A DNA stretch of 64,000 nucleotides from Metellina segmentata (taxonomy: Eukaryota > Arthropoda > Arachnida > Araneae > Tetragnathidae), in contig OX375878.1 in NCBI GenBank assembly GCA_947359465.1, forward strand, positions 71,911,916 through 71,975,915. The letters are read 5' to 3'. The notes under the pieces are model-generated. The model had not been told where the DNA came from. It was given only the letters and a program-made list of their open reading frames with translations, and searched no databases. Below, in pieces: positions 44,678 through 56,544 of the stretch. The translations under genes were made by a program, and so were the position numbers. The number at the start of each line of letters is the position of its first letter. Position 1 is the first letter of the stretch.

Positions 44678-45671
44678 GACGATCTGTTTTATTTCTAGAG
44701 TTTAAATTTGATGTTTTTTATTCAATAACTGTAATCAAGGTAAGTAATGTTTTAATTAATTTTTAAAATATTTTTAACCAATGTATGAACATAATGAGAA
44801 ACTTTTTTGTTTTTAACTGACAGAGAAGGCATTTATAACACCACAGTTCTACATTTTTTCAAGGATCGGAATTTGGTTTCTGTTTGTATTTATGTGTTCT
44901 GACATATTACCTATTGCATATATTAAATTAGAGGATTAATATTTTATGATTTATTTATTTCCTGTAAAACATCATATATGTAATTTCTTTTCGGTATACA
45001 GTGGCTCCCAAAAGTGTTCGTACACCTACGAATTTCAATGAAACGCTGCTCTAACCATTAATAAAATTTAATATTTCAGAATGGGAATTTTTTTAATAAT
45101 ATCTATAACTTGCTCTTAACAAAACTACATAAAATATTTTTTAAACATAGTAAAACTTTTTTGGGAAAATCAATAGTTAAAAAGTAACAAAAAAAGTTAC
45201 CTCACTAAAGTCTTCTCTCGCGCGCGTACACTTTAAAAAAAATATTTACTTATTAGTAGATATTGCAATATTTCGATAAATTAGTACTTAGTAGGATATC
45301 TTATAGCATAGTCAATTCGCACTTTTTAAAATTTTTGCTGTATTTAATAGTGGAATCTGAAGCCGTTTATTTTTTTAATCAGCAGCACTCAAGTATTTTG
45401 TAAAGACGAGCCATAGAGAAAGCAAAAATCGTAGCACATAGTTTTAATATTTTGATAATGCCAATCTATTTGAGTTAATAGTGTCAAGAACACTGTAAAT
45501 TTGTATTTTAAATAATTCTTCGGGTGTCTAGTTACTTCCTTCAACTGGTGTTTCATCTATTTCCACTATCTTTAACTCTTCTCTTTCGTTTATTAGGAAA
45601 TCCCTTCTCTATATACTTCTCTTCAGCCAAATTTTGTTCAAAACCTATACCTCGAAACCCTTGCAATGTAG
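44678..45671. other. Mostly unassigned; a lone Tc1-type terminus at ~45000
   Basis: CAGTGGCTCCCAAAAGTGTT at 45001 has the form of a Tc1/mariner terminus, but no matching second end or transposase was found. The rest is AT-rich. Confidence 0.4.
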
Positions 45672-45862
45672 GGGAAAGTCGGGTAAGATGACGAATTGAA
45701 TTTTTCACGAAAATTACTCTAAGTGACAGCCTTGATCCTGTATCATCAAAGACCTCTAGCGACAAGCTACCCAAAAGTTTCCATCCCGTATTTTGTGTGA
45801 TTCATAGTACGCGGGAATATATTTTTGAGTGTTTCCGATGTAACTTTTGGTTGCTGCTTGGT

Positions 45863-45904
45863 TAAGGCCCGGTGCACACATCCGGTTTTTCACCGGGCCT
45901 TAAG
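45863..45904. mobile_element. Tiny TIR element (TTAA-flanked)
   Basis: TTAAGGCCCGGTG, a 16-nt middle, then CACCGGGCCTTAA. GGCCCGGT...CACATCCGGTTTT recurs at 60681, so this is a collapsed copy of a short dispersed element. It lies within the pogo-like coding remnant. Confidence 0.55.
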
Positions 45905-46090
45905 TCTGAAGACTCAACTTATTCATTTGAAGTTCCCTACGTTGACACTGATGACGATCTGGACCCAGAGGACCTCGATAATAAGGAATGCATCATTTGA
46001 GGTAAGCAAAGAAAAATGGAACTGTGGTTCCAATGTTTTATGCTCTGGGCCCATTCCGTCTGTACTGGCTGGGACGAAGTCCTAGCTACA
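45903..46090 (+). pseudogene. Pogo-like transposase C-terminal remnant
   Basis: An acidic Ser/Asp-rich linker (SEDSTYSFEVPYVDTDDDLD, then PEDLDNKECII) leads into a degraded Cys/His cluster. There, W-F-Q-C-F...W-A-H-S-V-C-T-G-W-D can be read after a stop and one frame change. The order matches the C-terminal zinc finger of pogo-type DDE_1 transposases, as at 34.9 kb. The catalytic core is absent. Confidence 0.45.
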
Positions 46091-46207
46091 CATCGCCCTT
46101 AACAATACGATTTTTTGTAGTTGATTTAATACCTTAATGTTTTAATCTAAAATTTAGATTGATGATGTTTCGTTTGTTTGATGCTGTTTCTTTAGTTTAA
46201 TTATGTT

Positions 46208-46596
46208 TGTTTCGTGTTATGTGCAATTTGTTATGTTCAAGACGTGATCTCAACAATTTTTAAATAGTTTGATAACATATGATGTTGAATTAAATTGTTG
46301 TCTCAGTTCGTCATCTTACCCGCACAATCGGGCAAGATGACAAAAATGTGTTATGTTTATGTATTATGTTTGTGTTTGTATTATGTTTGTTTGTGTTATG
46401 TTTATGTATTATGTTTATGTATTATGTTTGTTTGTGTTATGTTTATGTATTATGTTTGTTTCGTGTTATGTACAATTTGTTATGTTCAAGACGTGATCTC
46501 AACAATTTTTAAATAGTTTGATAACATATGATGTTGAATTAAATTGTTGTCTCAGTTCGTCATCTTACCCGCACAATCGGGCAAGATGACAAAAAT
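46208..46596. repeat. Tandem duplication with TATGTTTGTGT minisatellite
   Basis: A ~137-bp block containing CAAGACGTGATCTCAACAAT and TTCGTCATCTTACCCGCAC occurs at 46208-46346 and 46460-46596. Between them are about ten TTATGTTTATG/TTATGTTTGTG units. Confidence 0.9.
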
Positions 46597-46855
46597 GACT
46601 TATTTTTTTTAAATGAAATTTTTGAGGCTCAAACTTGAGAAATAATACAAGGGTTGTTCAAATGAAAAGGTACGAAACGACACTGTGGGTATAAATGAAG
46701 ACTTTATTCAAAGTATACACCATAGGCCTGAGCACAACGATCCCATTGATTAACGAGCCGAAGGATTCCTTGTTTCCAGAATTCCTGTGGCCGTGGCGAG
46801 ACCCAGTCCTTCACAGCGTCCTTGAGTGCGTCGTCCGAGTTGAAGCTCTTCCCTT

Positions 46856-47273
46856 TCATATGTTTTTCAGGAGACCCAACACATGGAAATCGCAGGTCGA
46901 CATGTCCGGGCTGTATGGCGGATGGTTAAGCTGCTCCCACTTGAACTTGGCCAGTTCCGCGTGTGTGACCCTGGAGACGTGTGGACGCGCGTTATCATGG
47001 AGCAGAACCACACCCTCTGTGAGCAGCCCCAGTCTTTTGTTCTTGATGGACCTGCGTAGGCTTCTGAGTGTCTCACAGTAAACATCGTAGTTAATGGCTC
47101 TTCTGAGCTCGAGGAATTCAACAAGTAGCGGACAAATAGAAGTTCTTTTGCTCTTCGGTGATCTGCTTCGGAACCCACTGCGCGCACACCTTCCTATAAC
47201 GCAACTTGTCAGGAACAGTTGCACACACTATTCCGACGCTGACATCCACCTTCACCGCCAACATTCACAATGT
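46856..47273 (-). pseudogene. Mariner transposase, middle and C-terminal part
   Basis: Following the Copia junction on the minus strand, in several frames: VDVSVGIVCATVPDKLRYRK, VCAQWVPKQITEEQK, then a jump to NYDVYCETLRSLRRSIKNKR and LLHDNARPHVSRVTHAELAK with the second catalytic Asp. FKWEQLNHPPYSPDMSTCDF with the third Asp follows. The stretch between the W-V-P-x-x-L block and NYDVY, holding the first catalytic Asp, is deleted. The Y-S-P-D-x-x-x-x-D-F signature identifies a mariner (DD34D) transposase rather than Tc1. Confidence 0.85.
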
Positions 47274-47278
47274 GACAA

Positions 47279-47542
47279 TGTTGGACTTCGGGAATAAGAG
47301 GATTGTCGAAGCGTGTGACGTCACAGTATACAAATAGCATACCCTATATAAGATCATATTCTCATTTAATCTCATCAGAGCTTAGGGTGTGAGTGAGCTA
47401 TGTTGTTCCGCTATGATGCTCACTGTGTATAATTTATATTATGTTCTCTTTAGCGAGTAGCTGAAGGTTTTAATAAATGATATATTTTAAATACGTATTC
47501 TTTCTTTGCGTACTCTGCAAATAGACCTTTACTAGGCCAACA
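47279..47542 (+). repeat. Copia 5' LTR, 264 bp
   Basis: TGTTGG...CCAACA termini. Contains CCCTATATAAGATC (TATA-like) and TAATAAATGATA (polyadenylation-like). The 3' LTR fragment differs at only a few positions over ~209 bp, so the insertion is not very old. TGGTTATGGGCC directly after the LTR fits a primer binding site to initiator tRNA-Met, as is usual in Copia elements. Confidence 0.92.
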
Positions 47543-48132
47543 TGGTTATGGGCCATCGCTTATAAACCCGAAAAGGAAGAAGTACGTAATTAAAGTTTCA
47601 AAGTCTGAACGAGCTTGCTGTTCTGGGGCCGCGCCTGTTTTTTGAAGTTTGGAAATGTCTGAGAAGCCGGAAACCCAGCTGTTTGCTTTTCCAAAGTTGG
47701 ACATCTTCAATTACAGAAGCTGGAATGTGGATATGAAGGTTGTCTTGATAGACAGAGGGTTTTGGGACTATGTTTCTGGAGAAACTACACCCAACTGTTG
47801 GATAGTGCAAATGAAACAGAGAAACAAGCTTTCCGAAGAATGAAAAAACGATCGTATACAACCATTTACCAATGTGTCGATCGGCAGTTTCTCACGTTAA
47901 TATCGCACACTACTGATGGACGAGAAGCCTGGAACATCCTGAAAACTAATTTTGAACCCACATCTAGAGCAAGACTTGCAAGTTTAATAGACGAAATCTA
48001 CGAGTTGAATTTTAAAGAAGATAAAGAAACAATTGGCATTTTCTGTAAAAGAATTAAGGAGAAAAAGTTGCATATCCAAGAAGCTGGATTTGAAATGCCG
48101 GAATACTTGGTGTGTTTTCAATTGATACGCAA

Positions 48133-48250
<118 letters not shown>

Positions 48251-48297
48251 CACCTGCTGATTATAACAACTTAGTACAGTTGTTATACCGGTTAGAC

Positions 48298-49366
48298 CAG
48301 TGGTCCCCAACCTCCGGGCCGCGGACCGGTACCGGTCCATGAATCAAATAGTACCGGGCCGCCAAAGGAACATTAAATTATTTCCATTTTATTTATTGTG
48401 GTGTATTTCTCTCGGGTTTGTGCTGCTCTTATCTATAAAATGTCAACTCGAATTAGGAGGCGGTAAATCAGAACTTGAAATTTTTTTTGTTACTAGAGCT
48501 TCAATTATGATTTCTGAATTCTATATGTCTCTATTTTCCAATTTTGACAAATGTGACAACTGTTTTCGAGTTGGTAGACAAAGTAGCTGCATTTAAAGCC
48601 AAACTGAAGTTGTGGGGACAACGCGTGAACAGAGGCATTTTGGACTTGTTTCAGACATTAGCGAGGATTTTAGACGAGACTGAGCCTAAACATTCATTCT
48701 CTCAGTTGGTGCACGATCACCTGTCTTTGCTTTTAAAAGTTCGAGCGCTACTTCCCAACCACAAAAGACCCACGAACTAGTAAGGAATAGATCCGCGTCC
48801 CATTTGTAAACAAATCAGGCGAATTTAGCATGTCTTTGCAAGAAGAAGATCAACTGCAGGAGATTGCAAATGAAGGCGGCGTTGAAACTACGTTCAAGAC
48901 AACTCTGCCGTTGTTCTGGATTAAAGTCATGGCGGAATACCCTGAGATTGCCACCACAGGATTTAAATCCCTATTACCATTTCCGACAACCTATCTGTGT
49001 GAGGCGGGGTTTTCTGCAGTGACAGCAACCAAAACAAAACAAAGGAATAAACTGGACATAGGCAACACACTTCGGATGTCATTGTCTCCTATTAACTCCA
49101 GATGAAACCGTCTCGTTGCAAAGAAACAAGCTCAGGGTTCTCATTGATTTAGCGTTCTAGTGAGTTAAAATGTTAAATCACTTTATATTCATTTTTTGGT
49201 GTAACTGTATTTTATTTTAAGGCATGTTTAAATACAATTAAATTAAAATTATTAAATAAAAACAATTTAAAATATAAACAAGCAAAGTCCCACCCCCCCA
49301 GCGGGCCGCGTTAAAATTATCAAACGGTGATCCGGTCCGCAGCGATAAAAAGGTTGGGGTGCACTG
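48298..49366 (+). mobile_element. hAT element (ZBED/Charlie type), 1.07 kb deletion derivative
   Basis: Starts CAGTGGTCCCCAACC and ends CACTG. The 8-bp GGTTAGAC is present on both sides (48290-48297 and 49367-49374). GC-rich subterminal GGGCCGCGGACCGGTACCGG and an inverted GCGGGCCGCG lie near the ends. It sits in the Arg-Leu codons of Copia gag. Confidence 0.93.
48540..49160 (+). pseudogene. hAT transposase, C-terminal half (ZBED5/FAM200-like)
   Basis: In order: VFELVDKVAAFKAKLKLWGQ, DLFQTLARILDE, SFSQLVHDHLSLLL, then after one frame change VPFVNKSGEFSMSLQEEDQL, FWIKVMAEYPEIATTGFKSL, LPFPTTYLCEAGFSAVTATK and LVAKKQAQGSH. This is the C-terminal part of the ZBED5/FAM200/SCAND3-like hAT transposases, including the dimerisation core (YLCE-GFS). 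One stop lies where the family has Trp before IRVPFV. The BED finger and first catalytic residues are deleted. Confidence 0.87.
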
Positions 49367-49438
49367 GGTTAGACGACAAGCAGTTTAACTTCAATTACAT
49401 CGAAAGTCAACTGATAAGTGAATCTGGGAGAATCGGAC

Positions 49439-49647
49439 ATAGCATACCCTATATAAGATCATAATCTTATTTAGTCTCATCAGAGCTTAGGGTGTGAGTG
49501 AGCTATGTTGTTCCGCTATGATGCTCACTGTGTATAATTTATATTATGTTCTCTTTAACGAGTAGCTGAAGGTTTTAATAAATGATATATTTTAAATACG
49601 TATTCTTTCTTTGCGTACTCTGCAAATAGACATCAACTAGGCCAACA
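49439..49647 (+). repeat. Copia 3' LTR, 5'-truncated
   Basis: Shares ATAGCATACCCTATATAAGA through CTAGGCCAACA with the 5' LTR. It lacks the first ~56 bp, consistent with an internal deletion that ran from gag into the LTR. Confidence 0.9.
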
Positions 49648-49652
49648 GACAC

Positions 49653-49890
49653 GCCGATCACTTCTCACTAGGTCTTCCACCTTGTCGATGAGATCGGCCT
49701 TGAAAACTGTGTTTGCCTGGCCTGGTCTCGGGTTATCAACCAAACTCTCACGGCCTGCACGAAAATGGGCTCTCCATTTTCGCACTGACTTGTCGGACAC
49801 ACTGTCTTCCCCGTATACCGTCACCATCCGGCGATGAATAACGGCCGTTTTAACACCTTCCGTTGTCAGAAATTGGATAACGCCTGGCTG
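49653..49890 (-). pseudogene. Mariner transposase N-terminal part
   Basis: The minus strand reads an initial block (ending with TVYGEDSVSDKSVRKWRAHF), then AGRESLVDNPRPGQANTVFK and LIDKVEDLVRSDRRV, where the Copia insertion begins. This is the helix-turn-helix DNA-binding half of a mariner transposase, with S-V-x-x-W..F..G and D-x-P-R-x-G signatures. It joins in sense with the piece at 46856-47273 across the insertion. Confidence 0.85.
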
Positions 49891-50290
49891 TACCTAATTG
49901 GTGGAATTTTACAATGTGAACGCCATCCTGTTCTCACACGCACTGCCGCATCATTCGGACTGCGCTCTTTTTAAGAGCCTCTGCTTTCTCCTGCGCATGC
50001 GGGCGCCCGCGCATGCTCCGATCCACGCCGGAGATTCCAATCGCATCCCTAGATGTCTCGCTACGTTCTTCCATAGCGGCATAGTCAAATATGTTAACGG
50101 TTACGTTATTACAACGTTTCGTACCTTTTCATTTGAACACCCCCCCCTTGTAATTTTGAAAAATATAACTTTAAACTAAATTGTTGTAAGAAGATTTTTC
50201 CGAAATGATAACCCTTTTGCAACGAATATTAAGGCCAGGAAAAATTTCCAAAGCTTAAGTTCGCCATCTTACCAGAATGCATCCTGTTAA

Positions 50291-50347
50291 GTAATCAAGC
50301 AATTACTTCAAAGTTCCACAATCTATTGAAAAATCATTCTGTTGTAA
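50291..50347. other. Spacer before transposon 2, with TAA target
   Basis: The last three bases (TAA, 50345-50347) are repeated after the element at 55041-55043. Confidence 0.6.
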
Positions 50348-52021
50348 TAGTCCGGGAGCCCGCGTACCGTTTTGGAAAGTCATTTCAACAGGGCTCATTT
50401 TTGTGTCAGATGTTATCTTCACATCCCGCAACTGGAAACCGGACGTCAGCTGGCACGCCCGCGGTGGGGGTGATTGTGGGAGGGTTCATTTGTTGATGAA
50501 AATAAATTTTCAAAAAGTGATTTCAACAAAGCTGAAACTTTTTCTTTTGTTATTTAACAGGATAAAATGACAAAAAAATACAGTCAGCTGCATAGCAGAG
50601 GGTGGAAATATAGTCAGCTGCATAGCAGAGGGTAGAAATATAGTCAGCTGATGCGATAAGCATATTGCGCGGTGAAATGAGTGAGAGCACCGCCTCGGCA
50701 ACATTATTGTTTCGGCTGACGTGCCCGCCCAGATACTCAGACAGCTGACTTTTATTTTCGCAAAAGACATTTATACTTTTACAACATATCAAAATTTCTA
50801 TTTTGTTGAAATCATTTTAATATTTTTATAAAGTGTAAATAGTGTCAATATGAATGCTTATATTTCATTACATTTTTTATAAGTAGGTTACTAAATAAAC
50901 AAACTTAAAAATTCATCATTTTTATTTATAAACGTGAAAATCAGTCATCATTAAAACCTACTGTGCTATCGGTATTATAGTCATATTCTTCTCCTGGCCT
51001 CTCGTCAGAATATTTCCTCAATATTATTTTCTCTTATGAGATCACAATCGTCACATTCTTCTGCGGTTTCTTCTGGTTCAATGCTATCTAAAAACTGTAA
51101 ATGAATAAGTTATTGATTAATTTGTATGGGAAATCGAAAGAAGAGAGATATTAAGAGATATTGACTATTCTCTTCTTTCCATCCATATTAAGTGGGTGAA
51201 AGTTCAATCAAATTTGGCGAATGTGCATAACTCCAGAGAGTACCTATGTATGATGAACGTATTAAATGCTGGCGTAGTTCGGATTTCAAGGAGGCAGAAT
51301 TGTACCATCAACTGCTGTTTTCAATTGTAGTACATCTTTTTCTTGATCAATTTTGTATGTCTTCATAAATGTGACTACTCGGGCGTTATTGATATTGTTG
51401 ATTTTTTTTTTAAACCGTACATCCTACAAACAATTTTTTTTTTCCAAATAGCTCGTCGAAATTACAATCTGGTAACTTTGCGATATCGCTGAAAGTATGC
51501 TCATATGACTCTGAATTTATGATTGAGGAATATGGTTTGGTTTTTCCTTTCTTAAAGAAGGAATGATTAAAATCGCAACCTGTAAGAGCAAGGAAGCCTG
51601 GTAAAACACTGCATTTATCCTTTCCTAAAGTTTGATATAAATTACTCATATTTAGGCCAACAAAAATGGTTTGTTTCATGTCACTCGACCGACCATGAAA
51701 TTACAATACAAAAATTCCGACCCTAAAATTCTTTTTTAGACTCTTTAAAAAATTTAATTGAGTTTAAAAAACACGTTCGTTAAAACGATTAACTATAAAA
51801 TGTCATAAATAAACTCTTTAGGGGTGAATAAGCAGTTAAACCTGAAGAAAACTTATAAATACCCACTAAAATACCCAATTTGAGTAAATACCTGAGTATA
51901 TACCTAGGATATTGACCCGCAAAAATGAATATACCCAGGTATTTTACATCACTGATCACATTTCTGATCAATTTTAAACCTAACATTAATACTCAGATAA
52001 TATTTCCTTTTGCGTATTTGC

Positions 52022-53522
52022 TAAACTAGGGGGCTCCGCCCCCTGCTCGCTTACGCTAGCCAACCCCCGGGCTCAATCCCATTTGGTTTGCTTCGCAAAC
52101 CAACACTCCTGTTACAGATGCCATTTGGTTTGCTTCGCAAACCAACATTACTTTCACCGAGTGAAACTATCTGAATAATTCGTACTATGCTGATTTCACT
52201 TTCCGGTTCATGACGTCACAGCGAGGGCTTCGCTGCGTCTCGCTTACGCTCGCCGACCCCGGGGATTGCTACCCAATCCGTTTGGTTTGCTTTCTCAAAC
52301 CAATACTTCTTTCGCAAGTGATTTCCCTTTTTTTTTTGCTTTAACATTTAACCTTCTGCATCTTGTTCTCTGTACAATTTTAAGTAAACATTGTTAATAT
52401 CCAAACTTTACGATCGGTACTTTGTCGGTAAACTGTCTTGAGAACAAAGGGAAAAAAGCGAGCCTTTTTCCTCGCCAAATAAAAAGAAATCGTTTTTATG
52501 GCAATTGTTGCTACGATAAATTTGATATCTGGCAAACCCGATAGTCAAAAGTGCAACCCACTACAGCTTGCGGAACCTGCTATGCGAACTGAAAAATACG
52601 AAATTTGTGTCACCAACTTTTGATTGCATCGAATTTATTTATGAACCAATTTTAAAAGTAATTGTAAGAAAGAGTACATTCTGAGGTATACTGCAATATT
52701 TTTAAAATTAAAAACTAACAGTAATACTATACAGATATGACCATTTTAGTTTTGTATCGGAAGTTACGATCTGAAAGTTCCGAAAATTGTATGACCAACT
52801 TTTAATTGCATCGATTTTATTTATTAACCAATTTGAAAAATAATTGTACCATAAGAAAGAGTGTAATGTAATGTATTCAGTGATGTTTTCAAATTTAAAA
52901 AATAATGGTTTTTGCCGTAGACAAAACGGTTTTAACAATAAGTAGCGAAAATATCCAAAGATTCCGAATTTTGTATGACGAACTTTTGATCGCATCCAAT
53001 TTAATTATTAACCGATTTCAAAAATAATAGTACCGTAAGAAAGAGTATATTCTGAGGTATACTGCGATATTTTAAAAATTATAAACTAATAGTAATTAGA
53101 TATAGATACGGCAATTAAAAAAAATAACAAAAATGTCCCGATTTTTCCTGAATTTCAAAAAAATATTATCAAGAACCAAAGTGAAATTTAAAAAAAAACT
53201 CGACGAGCTGCAAAAATTTACGTTGAGAGGTACACTTAAAAAAAACTCACGACAGAAGACTTAAAATTTGAATGTGTTTTGCTCACTCGCGGAAGAAATT
53301 TCACTTCTTCAATTTTAACACTTAATTAAACCTAAACTAATAGCCGCATCGGAAAAAAATCTTAATAATTATCCAGGGAATACTATGAAGAACAAAGCAT
53401 GTTAATTTCATTTTTTTCCGATCAGTACTTTCTCGGGAAACCGTCTAAGAATCGAGCTAAACAACACAGTTTTCAATCCTGCGGCGGCGTTCGCGGTAAC
53501 ATTTTTTTAATATAGAGAGAAA
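52022..53522 (+). mobile_element. Family H-like repeat, 1.5-kb copy with internal tandem array
   Basis: Starts ACTAGGGGGCTCCGCCCCCT, followed by GCTCGCTTACGC, GGTTTGCTTCGCAAACCAAC (twice) and ACGCTCGCCGACCCCGGGGA. It ends TTTTTTAATATAGAGAG. Inserted in the transposon-2 gene. It is the longest GGGGC-ended copy and has no coding capacity. Confidence 0.65.
52612..53115. repeat. ~183-bp tandem repeat inside the family H copy
   Basis: Units start ACCAACTTTTGATTGCATCG at 52612, 52794 and 52978 (182 and 184 bp, the third partial). They share AAGAAAGAGTRYATTCTGAG-like and TCCGAAAATTTTGTATG-like blocks. Confidence 0.8.
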
Positions 53523-55043
53523 TATTTTGCAAAAAAAAAACCTATTTTCCTATTTACCTACTCTTATATTTTTGCTCATGTTACAGGAAGCAAACTTTTT
53601 CTTTTTTGGCCTTATGTATCGCACATTATTATCGTTACCAAACAGCATCGATATTTTCAAGTCGCTGTGTACGCAATTCATACTTCCAAGCATAATTATT
53701 GTAATTGATTATTATTATAATATCAGTATCAGAGCATCTTATCGTTACGTAGGCATCGCATTGTAACTTACAAACATGAAATACGATTTTCGTATCGGCT
53801 TCTTAGTGATTTGTACAGTTTAAATCGTTTTCCATACACCTTACAACGGCATCTCTAATGATTAACTTCATATTTATAACAATAATCATAGTTCATATAT
53901 AATGCTCTCCCTTCTAAATATTGAGTCATGTCATTATTTGTCCAAACTCCAATAATGAATTTGACAAGCGCTTCTTTGAAAAATATTTTTTAACTCATGT
54001 GTAAAATTTGATGTACGAAGTTGATCACGTCCGTGTATTCAGTATGACTGACCTCTCTCCCTATTTCTCAATGAATGCTCATAATCCTTGATTGAAGGCG
54101 AAAAATAGCGATCAAATGCTATCATGATTGTATGCGCATTGTTTGAAGTAAACATGTGAATAAGTGTCTTTGAACTATTTCCAAAAGTTAGTGGCACCTC
54201 TCTCATTGAATGAATCGTGAAAAAGGGAAAATATTCTGATCGATTATTATTTCATGCCAGCTGCTGCTCTTATGTCACGCGGTTTACAACGACTTGAGAA
54301 GTGCAGGTGCTGTTCGTCCAGATGATCCCTGATTGGTTTTCGACTTTTAAAGTTTATATTACTTGTGGACTGTGGTGTGACGACGGTTTTTCATTTAATT
54401 TACGCATATAAAGACTAATAAATTAAAGTCAACTGTCTGAGCATTGGGGAAGGTACGTCAGCTGAAACAATAACGTTGCCGTGCCACTCATGGTCGCGGT
54501 TAGTAGTTGGGAGGGTGACCTCCCTTCTCGTTTTGCGACCTGTGTGCTATGGTTAATTCAGCATTTAAGTTTTATTTCTGTACCCTGGATCGACATTTTT
54601 TATTTAAATTCACCCAACCTTATGCTATTAGTCTTTATTTTAAGTTTTTAATTCTTTTTATGATGTGGAGAGGAGCTGCATTGCAGCGGATGCTCCGAAA
54701 GTAATATTCCAGTCCAGTCCAACTTATGCAGCGCGGTGCTTGAACTCATTTCAGCGCGCGGTATACTTATCGCATCAGCTGACTATATTTCCACCCTCTG
54801 CCATGCAGCTGACTGGATTTTTTTGTCATTTTATCATGTTAACTAACTATAGAAAAAGTTTCAGCTTTGTTGAAATCACTTTTTGAAAATTTATTTTCAT
54901 CAACAAACGAACCCTTTCACCTACCGCGGGTGTGCCAGCTGACGTCCTGTTTCCAGTTGAGGGATATGAAGATAACAGCTGACACAAAAATGAGCCTTGT
55001 TGAAATGACTTTCCAAAATGGTACGCAGGCTCCCGGACTATAA

Positions 55044-55260
55044 TGCTTTATTCGCTCGATCGATGCGTTGTAGAATTTTATTCCACATAGAAAGAGTACA
55101 GATAAATCTATAATTAATTTGCAAAATCAAACCTTTTGCATTCCATAAATACAACTTCCTGATTTAAAAAATCCTTTGCAGTCCTTTAGGTAATTGTAAA
55201 AACAGCGCCTTTATTGCACTGGTCTTTGATGACCATTTTGTATCAGAAAAACGTTTAAGT
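55044..55260. other. No gene recognised
   Basis: AT-rich spacer after transposon 2. Confidence 0.4.
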
Positions 55261-55274
55261 GATAATTTTAGGCA

Positions 55275-55525
55275 CTACGTTAAAATGTCCTTACGTATTG
55301 TTCGTATTGTTAAGGACGAGAAAATATTTTTAATCTGCACAGTACCAATAAACGTAATCATTTCTAGAGTTGTAGATGCAGTGTCGACACCAGCTAAATT
55401 TAGATTAGGAGCACAAGGTACAATTATTGCTAAATTATTAATTTCCAAAATATGCGCACTTACTCTCTTATATTTGCCAGCCATATTGGCACCGTTGTCA
55501 AATCATTGCCCTCTGAAATCCTAAA
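55275..55525 (-). pseudogene. hAT DUF4371 (ZMYM1-like) transposase fragment
   Basis: The minus-strand peptide reads NMAGKYKRVSAHILEINNLA and PCAPNLNLAGVDTASTTLEM, then ITFIGTVQ. This corresponds to the G-Y-D-N-G-x-N-M-x-G-x-Y-x-G-V-Q ... P-C-x-x-H-S-L-N-L-V region of DUF4371 hAT proteins. The same region occurs at 21.7 kb in the complete hAT, from a different subfamily. About 80 codons remain; no ends are recognised. Confidence 0.7.
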
Positions 55526-55614
55526 TATCCAATTTATTAACTTCTAGTTTATTTAAAATTTCAGTCGATAAACATTCTCCCTTTTATCATGTGACTGAAT
55601 AAAGGTGATTAAAG

Positions 55615-55752
55615 GTTTTTAAACCCCAAAATTGCAAAACATTTGGACTACCTTTGTGCCAAATCCCATTACTATAAGTGCCATATATTCGCCAGGACTT
55701 AGCGTGCAGAAAACAGACAGACAAACACTTTCTTTTATAATACTAGCGATAC
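55615..55752 (+). mobile_element. Family H end fragment
   Basis: CCTTTGTGCCAAATCCCATT, CATATATTCGCCAGGACTTA, ACAGACAGACAAACACTTTC and a TTTTATAATACTAGC terminus. This is the A/T-side end of the family. Confidence 0.65.
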
Positions 55753-56540
55753 GATGCTTTATACGCAGCCCATTTTAATTTTATATTTAAACACAAAACT
55801 TAGAGATATTATCCTCTTGATTATATCGACAGAATACCAAAGCTACAATTTGTGGACATTTGGGTTTTGTGGCACAAGGGCCGTCTTTGGCTCTTGTGCA
55901 AGCTGTGCTATACACAAGACATACAACATCAAGTAATGGACACACATCCAAGGAAAGTTTTACTGACATAGAAGAGAGAAATCCACAAAGGGTAAAAACA
56001 GGAATAGAACCTCCATCGCCTACAACGCGCAGGTCTACTATTTGTGATAATCTAGTCAAGTGAGATCACCAATATTGGTAAAACTGTTCAAAATTGCTAC
56101 CTCATGTTTTAGTGTTTATGTTCCTGCTCATTGGTGTATCTTATTAACACGCTCTTCATTATAGAGAACCAAGTATTTATATATCTTTCTTTCTATTACA
56201 GTGGGGAACATCAATTTCGTTGTCCTAGATCTGTGACTTGTTTTTGACTAACTTTTGGCCTCTGGATCCAAAAATAACCGCAGTTTTTGCCTATCACGTT
56301 AACTTTTTAAGCTACAGGATACCCTCTCGTTGTCTCAAAAGTCATACAAAATGTGCATATAAAGGGAAAACTTACCAAATATACTGTTTAAAAAGAATTG
56401 TTTCATTCGTACAAAGTCTATATATATAGTTATTGCAAGTTAAATTGTGTTCATACACACACAAATAGTAGTTTTTTTTTTATCAAACGGTAAACATACA
56501 TTTTAAGGAAAACTTTCTTGCTTATAGCTTTTTCTGGAGA
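55753..56540. other. No gene recognised
   Basis: A plus-strand frame (about 55850-56061) reads SLALVQAVLYTRHTTSSNGH and EERNPQRVKTGIEPPSP before a stop. It looks more protein-like than chance, but I cannot assign it. The rest is AT-rich. Confidence 0.3.
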
Positions 56541-56544
56541 GTTT

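Larger units (their letters stand above)
50945..54235 (-). pseudogene. Transposon-2 gene: same uncharacterised nuclease-like family
   Basis: On the minus strand, in order from 54235: IHSMREVPLTFGNSSKTLIH, RYFSPSIKDYEHSLRNRE, then FKEALVKFIIGVWTNNDMTQ with LEGRALYMNYDYCYKYE. A 1.5-kb family H insertion follows. The frame resumes at about 51720 with NMSNLYQTLGKDKCSVLPGF and LALTGCDFNHSFFKKGKTKP. Further on come remnants of the SELRQHLIRSSYIGTLWSYA block (51180-51330). After a tttacag splice acceptor there is an acidic last exon (FLDSIEPEETAEECDDCDLI, 50945-51097). Each block aligns with the gene at 41-44 kb, including TGCD...FFKKGK and the acidic final exon. Stops and frame changes inactivate it. 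The N-terminal third was not found. Confidence 0.75.
50348..55040 (-). mobile_element. Long-TIR DNA transposon 2 (Academ-like, inferred), 4.7 kb
   Basis: Starts TAGTCCGGGAGCCCGCGTAC and ends with the inverted TAGTCCGGGAGCCTGCGTAC. The left arm is about 400 bp; the right arm covers the same sequence but holds a ~235-bp insertion (54491-54725). A 3-bp TAA is present on both sides. The arms contain repeated GTCAGCTG/CAGCTGAC motifs, including a 30-bp direct repeat at 50582-50641. Its minus-strand gene belongs to the same family as that of transposon 1, although the TIR sequences differ. Confidence 0.82.

Noticed and set aside
50582..50641. Short direct repeat as a separate satellite
   Set aside because: Only two 30-bp units, and they lie within the TIR of transposon 2, where the motif recurs.
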